From Sphingobacteriales bacterium (lineage in GTDB: Bacteria > Bacteroidota > Bacteroidia > Chitinophagales > JADIYW01), in contig JADKIQ010000002.1 of NCBI GenBank assembly GCA_016721245.1, positions 431,219 through 495,218 of the forward strand: a stretch of DNA of 64,000 bases, written 5' to 3'. The notes beneath the pieces are model-generated. The model was not told where the DNA came from, searched no databases, and worked only from the letters and a program-made list of their open reading frames with translations. Shown here one piece after another: positions 55,907 to 64,000 of this stretch. Within the stretch, counting starts at the first letter, position 1; each line of letters starts with the position of its first letter. The position numbers were made by a program, and so were the translations under genes.

Positions 55907-58234
55907 TTATAGAAATGAATATTTTAATCTGAACGTGAGGTTCCAGCCCAATTCATCCGAATAATACCGGAAACGATTCAGGTAATCCCGGTAAACGGCA
56001 TTGGTAATATTTTCTCCGGTTACAGAAAACGAGACTTTATGATGTTCTGAAATTAAATAATCAAAACCTGCGTCTGCATTTAATGTAGTGTAAGCATCAG
56101 GCGCTGCTTTGTAATCAATAATTTGAGCGGGTGTTTTTTTCTGTTTAAATACATGCTGCACCATCATGCCCAGATGCACATTTTTTATTTTCTTAAAATC
56201 ATGATGTATTTCCGCAGAACCACTGATCCTGTCGGATGGCATGTAAATTAAATTATCGTTTGCAGAGGTGTTTTTTCCGCGAACCAGGGAGGCTCGAAGA
56301 GATAAAGATAAAAATTTGAAAGGATCTGCGTTTATAGTTGCGTCAAATCCCAGTAAGCGGGCATTGGTTTGGTAATACTGAAATGCAGGAAATGCGCCGC
56401 GAATGGTTAACACAGGGTCGGGCAGAGGCGCGAGGTAAATAAAATTATGTATTTGTGAGATGTAAAAAGTAGCTTCTGCAGAAAAATATTTTTTATAATT
56501 AGTGGTAATGGTATTTACCCATTTTACGCCTCGTTCAGGTTTCAGATTCTCATTTCCAAATTCCAGTGCTGCAATACCATGATGCAATCCTTCACTGAAC
56601 AATTCACTTGCATTCGGAAAACGTGAACTGTAAGAAATATTGGTCTGCAGCTGGATATTATCTGTGTTGTTTTTCCAGCTGCCACCTGCGTTAAATGCGT
56701 ATGTGTGAAAATTATAAACCGGTTTTTGCAGCACATTGTTTCTGTCAAATTTATAACCTAAAAAACGTGTGAAATCATAACGACCACCCAACTCAACTAT
56801 AAAATTCTTTATGAAAAATTTTTCCATATCAAAGAAACCTGTACTATACTGGTAGTAATCAGGTATAAGCGGACGAATGCCTGTTTCGGGATTATTGGCA
56901 TTATGTTTCGCTGAAAAATTTAAACCAGATTTTCCTTCCAAGCGGCTATTACTTTTGGTAAATTGTTTAGTTCTGGAATAGGAAGCCAGCAGATTATTTG
57001 AATATAAATTCATAGCCATTGCCGGAATGGAAGAACGGCCGCCTCTGCGGATATCATATTCTTTTCTGTTGTTTAACTGAAAGGAATACGTGATATCGAG
57101 GTGATTATCGTGTTTAAAGAATTTGATGATATTTATTTTGGCAAGATGATGCGCAATCTGTTGTCGCGGATTTTCAATGTTATAAGTAAATGGTTGAATG
57201 ATTAATGGTCTGTCACTGGCGATGGCATTTTGTAAATCCGTCAGATTGCCGATATGCGAACTTTTTAGTATACCTAAATTTTGATGAAATAAGGAGTAAT
57301 AGGCGTTGATATCCCAGCCTTTTTTCAGTATACCCAAACCTGTAGAAAAATTACCTTCACGTAACCCTGTATTCGTTAAATTATATTTAGGTGTTTGCTG
57401 GTCGCCCAGATATTTAAAGGTACCCTGAACAAAATAGGCAACCTGTTTTTTGAATCCCTGTTCCAGTTTTGCTGAAGTGGTAATACCGTGTCCGTTGGTT
57501 TGTCCCACCAAACTCACTGATGCATTGAGGTGTTTATTTTTTCTTAAGACCGGAGGTTCCATTAATACCATACCGCCCATGGCATCTGTTCCAAATTCCA
57601 GGCTTCCCACACCTTTTATAACTTTTATGGTATTGGCCGCAAACGGATCAATTTCAGGAGCATGCTCAGAGCCCCAGTCTTGCGTTTCCAGTTTTACGCC
57701 GTTACTTACTATCGATATTCTGTCGCCATACAAGCCATGTATAATTGGTTTACTAATGGTGGTGCCTGTTTTTAACTGATTAACACCTGAAATAGTAGAA
57801 AGGATACTGCCCAAATCTTTACCTTCTAATTTAGTAAGCGTTTTATTATTGATAACGGAAATTGTTTGTGTATTTTCCTTTTCTGCTTTTGTGGCGGTCG
57901 TTACAATTTCCGCTAACTCTTCTGCATGATGTTCTAAGTAAAAGTTTCGCGAAGTGTTTTTTGTTATATTTACTACAACGGTATCGGGGGTACATCCGAG
58001 GTGTTCAATTATAAAAGTATATTTTCCAGCACACAGCTTATTGATTTCAAAATAGCCGTTTGAATCTGACGTAGTACCCGTTTCTGTTTCCATAATATAA
58101 ACAGTTGCGTAATCCAGCGCTGAGTTATCATGTTTATCCAATAGATTTCCCGCGATTTTCAGGTTGCAGTCCTGTGCGAATGAACAGGAGAAAAGCATTG
58201 ACAGTGTTAATATGAAAACCAACTTATGCAACAT
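55907..58234 (-). CDS. TonB-dependent receptor
   Basis: A 775-residue receptor. Signal MLHKLVFILTLSMLFSCSFA; a carboxypeptidase-like domain (IAGNLLDKHDNSALDYATVYI, residues 25-105); plug with KLEGKDLGSILSTISGVNQLKTG and IHGLYGDRISIVSNGVKLETQDWGSEHAPEIDPFAA (TonB box upstream near EIVTTAT); barrel ending LGWNLTFRLKYSFL. The plug is rich in His/Glu/Asp and the operon carries a palindromic operator, which together suggest a metal or cofactor ligand; that part is inference. Confidence 0.92.
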   Translation of the reverse strand: MLHKLVFILTLSMLFSCSFAQDCNLKIAGNLLDKHDNSALDYATVYIMETETGTTSDSNGYFEINKLCAGKYTFIIEHLGCTPDTVVVNITKNTSRNFYLEHHAEELAEIVTTATKAEKENTQTISVINNKTLTKLEGKDLGSILSTISGVNQLKTGTTISKPIIHGLYGDRISIVSNGVKLETQDWGSEHAPEIDPFAANTIKVIKGVGSLEFGTDAMGGMVLMEPPVLRKNKHLNASVSLVGQTNGHGITTSAKLEQGFKKQVAYFVQGTFKYLGDQQTPKYNLTNTGLREGNFSTGLGILKKGWDINAYYSLFHQNLGILKSSHIGNLTDLQNAIASDRPLIIQPFTYNIENPRQQIAHHLAKINIIKFFKHDNHLDITYSFQLNNRKEYDIRRGGRSSIPAMAMNLYSNNLLASYSRTKQFTKSNSRLEGKSGLNFSAKHNANNPETGIRPLIPDYYQYSTGFFDMEKFFIKNFIVELGGRYDFTRFLGYKFDRNNVLQKPVYNFHTYAFNAGGSWKNNTDNIQLQTNISYSSRFPNASELFSEGLHHGIAALEFGNENLKPERGVKWVNTITTNYKKYFSAEATFYISQIHNFIYLAPLPDPVLTIRGAFPAFQYYQTNARLLGFDATINADPFKFLSLSLRASLVRGKNTSANDNLIYMPSDRISGSAEIHHDFKKIKNVHLGMMVQHVFKQKKTPAQIIDYKAAPDAYTTLNADAGFDYLISEHHKVSFSVTGENITNAVYRDYLNRFRYYSDELGWNLTFRLKYSFL

Positions 58235-58280
58235 GATTGCAAATATAGAAATGAATTCTTATTTATGCAATAGTGTTGCA
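58227..58280 (-). promoter_or_regulatory. Twin TGCAA-N5-TTGCA operators over the receptor promoter
   Basis: Two identical-architecture palindromes, 58227-58241 (N5 CATGA) and 58266-58280 (N5 TAGTG), spaced 39 bp centre to centre. A minus-strand -7 box TATATTTG at 58240-58247 touches the first site, which also covers the ATG at 58234. The flanks repeat too (TTATGCAA ... TTGCAAAT). This looks like a repressor operator, possibly Fur/Zur family. Confidence 0.65.
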
Positions 58281-58332
58281 AATTAAAAATCAGCTAAAAA
58301 AAATCCCATCAGATTATGATGGGATTTGGGAG

Positions 58333-58407
58333 TGGGCGCACACGGGTTCGAACCGCGGACCCCCTGCTTGTAAGGCAGGTGCTCTGAACCAGCTGAGCTA
58401 TGCGCCC
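58333..58407 (-). tRNA. tRNA-Val (anticodon TAC)
   Basis: The minus strand starts GGGCGCATAGCTCAGCTGGT, has the anticodon loop CTTACAA, the T-loop GTTCGAAC and ends with TGCGCCC plus discriminator A. Acceptor stem GGGCGCA/TGCGCCC is perfect (7 bp). The CCA is not encoded. It lies upstream of the TonB receptor on the same strand. Confidence 0.97.
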
Positions 58408-58672
58408 TTTTTTTAAAAGAGAGTGCAAAGATATAAAATACTTTTTAGTAAACAAGTCTGTTTTGAAAAAAATGTGTAATTTTTTACATTAAACTATCCT
58501 TTAGAAGATTTTAACCTGCTTGTTTTCTTCATTTTACATAGTAATTCAACGAACGATTTAAATATCTTTTTTATGGTTATTACAATTCCGCAATAATCTG
58601 TTTGTTGCATCGTTGAATTTATTACTGATTTTTAAATGCCCTATATGTTTTCTTTTTCTATTTTTACTACAC

Positions 58673-59820
58673 ATGAATTTCTACCAACATAGAAACCGTT
58701 GGAAAATCCTTCTTTTCCTTTTTGCGGTGAGTATCATCTTTTTTACACTATGGTACACGCACCGTCTGGCAGAGTCTATAGCCAGTGAGGAAATAAACAA
58801 AGCATCAGAAATTGCAGATGCTTATAAAATTCTGAATAGTAATACTTCAGATGAATTAGAATTATCAAAAGCACTGGATAAAATTAAATTGAATCATACC
58901 ATTCCGGTTATATGGGCAAATGCGCAGGATGATATTCTGGCTGAGAAAAATTTTGATTCACTGAAAGTAAAAAGGATAGTAAATATTTAGAGAAAGAACT
59001 CCAGAAATTAAAAACAAGAGGTCAGTTTATTAATATTCAGCTTCCGGAAAATGAAAAACAGTATCTGTACTACAAAGATTCTGATTTATTAGTTAGCATC
59101 CGGAAGTATCCTTTTTACGTCCTTGCTCTCGTAGCTTTGTTTTTTGTTATCAGTTATGCAGCGTTTACTTCTGCCCGTCGTGCAGAGCAAAATCAGGTGT
59201 GGGTAGGTTTGGCGAAAGAAACGGCACACCAATTGGGTACACCCTTATCTTCTTTGACTGCCTGGATAGATATTCTGCGGGAGAAACTGGATACGGAAGA
59301 AGATTCCATGATGTTTGATGAAATGCAGAAAGACATTGACAGGCTGGTATTGATTGCAGAACGCTTTTCTAAGATTGGTTCTGTGCCGGAGCTGGAAAAA
59401 AACCGTGTGGTGGATGTATTGCAAAACGGCGTGGATTACATCTCCAAACGTGCATCTAAAAAAATCAATATTTTCCTGGTAAAAGATACGGATGTTAATT
59501 TGTTTGCGCTGCTGAACCCGCCTTTGTTTGAATGGGTGCTGGAAAACGTGATGAAAAATGCCCTGGATGCAATGGAAGATACAGGAGAAATTCATGTGTA
59601 TGCCTTTGAACGCGATGGATTTATTAATATCGACATCACAGATACCGGAAAAGGAATTTCAAAAAATAATTTTGAACAGATATTTGAACCGGGATTCAGC
59701 ACCAAAAAACGTGGCTGGGGCTTAGGTCTCACATTGGCCAGAAGAATTATTGAAGAATACCACCACGGGAAAATATTTGTGAAAGAATCGTCTAAAAGGC
59801 ACTTTGATTTTTTGAATTGA
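58673..59820 (+). pseudogene. Membrane sensor histidine kinase, frameshifted
   Basis: Start at ATG 58673 (MNFYQHRNRWKILLFLFAVS, first membrane helix). The frame stops at 58990, and the continuation DSKYLEKELQKLKTRGQFIN lies one base out. A missing A in the A5 run at 58969-58973 restores it. A second helix (YVLALVALFFVISYAAF) precedes the H-box ETAHQLGTPLSSLTAWIDIL, the N-box NVMKNALDAMED, G1 DTGKGIS and G2 RGWGLGLTLARRI. The last residues (SKRHFDFLN) may hide a second indel, since the next frame reads KGTLIF. No response regulator is adjacent. Confidence 0.85.
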
Positions 59821-60057
59821 AGTAATTTAAAAAATTAGAGGGTTGGTTTTTATTATTGAATGAAATTGATAAATTGCTAATTATTGTGTTTAAAGCATTA
59901 AAGAAGTCTTTAAAGATAGGGAATACATTCCGTATTATTTTGAAAAGCTGCGGAATAAGTTGCATGTCTGCAACGGATTAATTTGACAAATACAAACTAT
60001 AAGCTCTTCTTTTTTCCTTAATTTTGTAATCCAAATAACTTGCTAATTGCAATTGAT

Positions 60058-61186
60058 ATGAAAGTTTATTTTGATAATGCCGCCACCACAGCCATAGATA
60101 AAGAAGTATTAGCCGCTATGATGCCTTATCTAACGGAGCATTTCGGAAATCCTTCCACTCAATATTCGTTTGGCAGAGATACCCGCGCCGCTGTAGAAGA
60201 AGCCCGTAAAACTATTGCTCAGCTCATCAATGCCTCTGCCGGTGAAATTATATTTACGTCGGGTGCAACAGAAGCAAATAACATGGCTATTAAAGGGGCA
60301 GTAAATTACCTTGGAGTGGAGCGGATTATCACATCTCCCATTGAACACCATTGTGTGGAGTATTCCGTGGATTTTTGCAGAGACAATTTACATGTGGAAA
60401 CAGCTATGGTAAAAATTGATGGAAATGGAAATGTAGATTTGGAAGATCTGGAGAATTTACTGAAAGCCTCTGATAAAAAAACATTGGTAACGCTGATGCA
60501 TGCCAATAATGAAATCGGAACTTTGTTGGATATAGAAAAAGCAGGCGCTTTGTGTAAGCAGTATCATGCATTGTTTCATTCGGATACGGTACAGACATTT
60601 GCACATTTCCCAATAGATGTACAAAAATGAATATCGATTTTTTGTCAGGTGCGGCACACAAATTTCACGGTCCAAAAGGAATCGGATTTTTATACATGCG
60701 CAAGCAAAACAAAGTACAACCGTTTATTCACGGGGGCGGACAGGAGCGCGGTTTCGGGCTGGTACGGAAAATGTATACGGTATTGTTGGAATGGCGGCAG
60801 CGGCAAAAAAAGCATATGCCAATTTAGAAATCGACAGAGCGTATATTCTGGAACTGAAAAATTATTTTATAACAAAACTGAAAGAGAATTTCCCGGATAT
60901 AGACTTTAATGGAAATATAGATGAACGGAGTTTGTTTACCGTGCTCAATGTTTCTTTTCCACCGAATGATAAATCAGCGTTGTTGTTGTTTATGCTGGAT
61001 ATGGACGGTATTTGCTGCAGCGGCGGAAGCGCCTGTGGCAGCGGAGCATCTGCGGGTTCACATGTAATTAATGCCTTGCATAAAGACGAAAACAGAGTGT
61101 CTATCCGTTTCTCATTTTCTAAGCATAATACCAGGGAAGAAGTGGACTACGTAATAGAAAAATTACGTAAGATTTTTGTCGGGTAA
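60058..61186 (+). pseudogene. Cysteine desulfurase (NifS/IscS family), two frameshifts
   Basis: Start at 60058 (MKVYFDNAATTAIDKEVLAA). PLP-enzyme hallmarks: FTSGATEANNMAIKG, SPIEHHCVEYS and LVTLMHANNEIGT, followed across frames by the PLP-Lys motif [15 protein letters not shown], then [12 protein letters not shown] and the catalytic Cys in GGSACGSGASAGSHV. The frame breaks at an A5 run (60623-60627, VQK then MNIDFL) and again near 60751-60757 (GGGQERGF then RAGTEN). Each is fixed by one added base, giving about 376 residues. It supplies sulfur for Fe-S clusters and thiolation. The protein is fully conserved otherwise. Confidence 0.9.
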
Positions 61187-61195
61187 TATAGTTGT

Positions 61196-62072
61196 CTAAT
61201 CCAGACTATTTCTAATCAAATTACTTACATCTATTTCATTACTAAGGTGTGGAATGGTATTGCATGTAATTATTCTTCCGACACCGGCTTTCAGTAAATC
61301 TTCATAGGCATTTCCGGCAAATAAACCGTGTACTCCGATACAGGTGACGGGTTTTAACCCTGCTTCCGATAAATGTTTTGCAGTTACAATCATGGTTTTA
61401 GCTGTAGAAATAATATCGTCGACTAAAACAGGCGTATGATTTTTAAATTGTACCACATCCGGTACGGAAATCTTGACTTCGGTATCGCTTATTCTTTCTT
61501 TGTTTAAAACGATATACGGCGTGTTCATTTTTGCCGGCAGTTTCTGCCACCCATTGTTCACTTTCACTATCCGGCCCAACAAGTAAAGGCATTTCAATAT
61601 TTTCTTTTATCCAGGAAGAAATTAATGGCGCAGCGTGCAACACTTTACAGGGTATCGTATAAATTTCCGACATAGAATTTCTTCGATGCAAGTGCGGGTC
61701 TATCGTAATTAATTCATCCAAAAAAGAAGATAACAATTCAGCAAAATATTCACTGCTTACCGCTTCACCGTCGTGGAATCGTTTGTCCTGACGCATGTAA
61801 GACAAATACGGCGCTATTAATGTAACTTTTGCTGCACCTAAATCTTTCAATAGTTTCGCTAAAAAATAAAGTGGTATTAGTTTTGCATCGGGTTGATATA
61901 AGGTAGAGACAAGGATTGCATTTTTACCATCCACATCCGACAGAACACGAACATAGGTTTCTGCATCCGGGAACGAACGCAGTACCATTTCTCCAACAGG
62001 AAAATGTAGTTTATCCGCAATAGTGTTTGCAATAGTTTCATTACCGGGCAGTGCAAAAATGATTTTATCCAT
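61196..62072 (-). pseudogene. PRPP-synthetase-like phosphoribosyltransferase, one frameshift
   Basis: The protein starts MDKIIFALPGNETIANTIADKL at 62072 and contains FPDAETYVRVLSDVDGKNAI, PYLSYMRQDKRFHDGEAVSS, ITIDPHLHRR and the PRPP loop TPVLVDDIISTAKTMIV. The frame changes near 61545-61553 (GPDSESEQWV then QKLPAKMNTPYIVLNKER), consistent with one extra base. About 292 residues after correction. It is distinct from the housekeeping prs at 22033. Its ATG overlaps the stop of the phosphorylase gene (TAATG), so the two act together. Confidence 0.82.
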
Positions 62073-63612
62073 TATTTTATAACTATTAAATGATTGACGC
62101 TTTTCAGATATTCTTTTACATATTCCAGTTGCCCTTTTCCTTCTGCATAAATAGAATATAGAACATCACCTTTTGAGACTTTTTATGCAAGGGAGCATAA
62201 AAAACAATACCTGCACCGGGTGATTTGGGAGCACCTGCTAATTTGGCTATTCTCGCTAATTTTCTGTTGTCAATTTCTTTTACTATTCCATCCACATCCG
62301 AAATAACATCAAACATATATTCACCCTTTTCAGGAATGTTAAACCCGCCTTGTGCATTGCAAATTGCTTTAAATTTTTCAAAAGCTTTTCCGGATGCGAG
62401 AATGTCTTCTGCCATCTTTTTTCCTTCGGCTTCACTGCACGAATGTGCGATTTCTAATAATTTACCCGCAATTAAGATTGAGCGTTCCCTCAAATCTGCC
62501 GGTGCGTCCGGTTCATTTTTTAGAACGGCTAATACATCCAATGCTTCCAGCGCAGGACCGATTCCTCTGCCCACAGGCTGCGAACCATCCGTGATAAGTA
62601 CGATAACCTTTAAACCAATCGCTTCACCCACTACTTCAAAATAATATTTGAGTTTTCAGTGCTTCTTCATGCGAACGCACTTTAGCGGTTTTTCCATACG
62701 GAATATCTATCACAACATCTGTAGAACCGGCTGCTGCTTTTTTGGATAATACAGATGCTACCATTTGTGCTTCGCTGTCAATATCCAGCGCCTTTTCCAC
62801 GTAAATCAGTAAGTCATCTGCAGGACTTAATTTTACGCCGCCGCCCCAGACCAGACAGGCATTTTCTTTTTTTACCACTTCTTTTATTTCTTCAACAGAG
62901 AGATTCACTTTGGTGATAGTTTCCATCATATCGGCAGTTCCGGCAGGAGAAGTGATGGCTTTGGAAGAAGTTTTTGGAATGATTAATCCCGCAGCAGCTA
63001 CAATGCTGACAACGATAGGAGTGGTTCTGTTACCCGGTAAACCTCCTACGCAGTGTTTGTCAAAGATGACTGCTTGTTCCCATTTAATTTGTTGTCCAAC
63101 ACTAATCATCGCTTTTGTGAGATACACCATCTCATTTATCTTCATATTGTTTCCGGCGCAAGCAGTAACAAATGCAGCCAGTTCGATGTTGGAATACAGC
63201 CCTTCCACTACATCTTTATAATTTCCTGATAAGCAGTTTCGCTTAATTCTTTACCATAAATTTTTGCTCTTACATAGCCAAGAGAGGAGATGGGCTGAAG
63301 ATGTTTAACTACAATGGTATCTCCGTCTTTTACATTCAGTCTTATCATTGCTTCTTCCGAAAGTCCTGCTTCACCTTCTTTTAAAAGGTTAGAATGTACG
63401 GTATTTAAGGTGGCAATAATTTTAGATCCGTTAAAGTGAACAAAAACTCTTGTTAATACTTTAAAGCCCTCGGAATGTGTTAGCGGAGAATCTTCCCGGA
63501 TAAATATAGTATTCTCATGGGAAGAATGAATACCGATATTTCTCAGGTGAACATGGATGAGTTGGTTATTGATGGTTTTTATTATTTGATGACTGTTGAC
63601 ATAACTGCGCAC
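62072..63612 (-). pseudogene. AMP/thymidine phosphorylase-family protein (archaeal-type), three frameshifts
   Basis: About 510 residues over several frames. N-terminal domain HVHLRNIGIHSSHENTIFIR; phosphorylase core [69 protein letters not shown], then ITDGSQPVGRGIGPALEA, and C-terminal domain ending NHLIVIK at 62075. Breaks near 63214-63216, 62638-62641 and 62180-62184 are single-base changes in homopolymers. The long N-terminal domain and KHCVGG-x-PGNRTT motif match the archaeal AMP phosphorylase/TP-like family (about 500 aa) rather than classical DeoA. Start near GTG 63612 is uncertain. Confidence 0.8.
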
Positions 63613-64000
63613 CTTCTGTAAAAACAGATTTTAGTCGGGCATCTTTTATACCCCGCACTTCTCAGGATATTTTCGTTGTTATAAATTTCATTCACCAGCA
63701 CGTAATTATTCTCCAGCAGAAATTGTTTTTCAATTTTAGTTAAAGAGGTAAGGCAAGTTAGCGGATATAATCCGGTTTGTCGACAATATCTTTCAGTGAA
63801 TTATCTTTCGGGTAATTCCAGCTCAACATTTTAGGCCCTTGCAGTTTCCGTAGCTTAATGCATCATCGGTAAATTTGGTATTAGTGGCTATAGAACCGGT
63901 AAAAACAGTTGTATCGTCTTTAAGCAATCCATTGTCCAGCACATCCTGAAATCTGGAGTAAATATAAAGCGGTGTTTTACATCCACCGTAAAACCCGCCT
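63566..64000 (-). pseudogene. C-terminal part of an ATP-cone/Mrr-like nuclease-domain protein, frameshifted, cut by window edge
   Basis: The minus strand from 64000 gives GGFYGGCKTPLYIYSRFQDV, LLKDDTTVFTGSIATNTKFT, DDALSYG, then in other frames LQGPKMLSWNYPKDNSLKDI, PLTCLTSLTKIEKQFLLENN, and IKDARLKSVFTEGAQLC. From memory this order matches the C-terminal Mrr-like restriction-endonuclease-fold part of proteins with an N-terminal ATP-cone; that N-terminus would lie beyond the window. At least three single-base breaks (about 63838-63850, 63761-63770, 63641-63655). It overlaps the start of the phosphorylase gene and leads that operon. Confidence 0.55.

Overview
The window reads as a chromosomal segment of a Bacteroidota bacterium, possibly Chitinophagales-like. 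The evidence is TonB-dependent receptors with carboxypeptidase-like N-terminal domains, a TonB receptor/DUF4249 pair, two secreted proteases with type IX secretion (T9SS) C-terminal sorting domains, many Lol-type lipoproteins, repeated TAnnTTTG promoter -7 boxes instead of sigma70 -10 boxes, and type II-C CRISPR architecture. Base composition is AT-rich throughout and no insertion sequence or prophage is visible.

Layout. 0-15.8 kb: the start of dnaK, small conserved proteins, a two-gene Fe-S electron-transfer unit, a PyrR-like phosphoribosyltransferase, a secreted HExxH protein, a SanA-like protein, aroK, a lone DppB-type permease, a broken DoxX gene, DUF1599, folP, a thioredoxin-fold protein, a thioesterase, and a broken penicillin-acylase gene. 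15.8-20.5 kb: a four-gene operon with three photolyase/cryptochrome-family proteins and a flavin reductase. 21-30.4 kb: CPBP protease, prs-rplY, a 1360-aa repeat-bearing T9SS metalloprotease lying between rplY and pth, a FAH-family hydrolase and metK. 30.5-45.2 kb: tRNA-Ser, purM, ctlX, rraA, SRPBCC and DUF2256 proteins, tandem paralogous lipoproteins coupled to a subtilisin, a TonB receptor with DUF4249 partner, two GNATs, a DinB protein and a methyltransferase. 45.2-52.2 kb: the CRISPR-Cas locus. 52.2-58.4 kb: M13 peptidase, DUF2061, a candidate structured RNA, and a TonB receptor/lipoprotein operon with a twin-palindrome operator; then tRNA-Val. 58.6-64 kb: a histidine kinase, a cysteine desulfurase, and a minus-strand unit of an ATP-cone/Mrr-like protein, an AMP/thymidine phosphorylase-family protein and a second PRPP-synthetase-like protein.

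The most interesting region is the CRISPR locus. Reading the minus strand: cas9, a HIRAN-domain gene whose start overlaps the cas9 stop (TAATG), cas1, cas2, then an array of 13 repeats (46 bp). A tracrRNA is encoded divergently just upstream of cas9; its anti-repeat can form 25 uninterrupted pairs with the repeat. The HIRAN gene sits where accessory genes such as csn2 or cas4 can occur in other type II systems. It is the best candidate here for an undescribed CRISPR-linked component, although its N-terminus looks like an export signal.

A major caution: cas9 is split by a one-base frameshift. Similar one-base indels, mostly in short homopolymers and with conserved protein sequence on both sides, break the DoxX gene, the penicillin acylase, the histidine kinase, the cysteine desulfurase, the PRPP-synthetase-like gene, the phosphorylase and the ATP-cone gene. 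They are dense in the last 4 kb. I therefore treat most of these breaks, including the one in cas9, as probable sequence errors rather than true pseudogenes.
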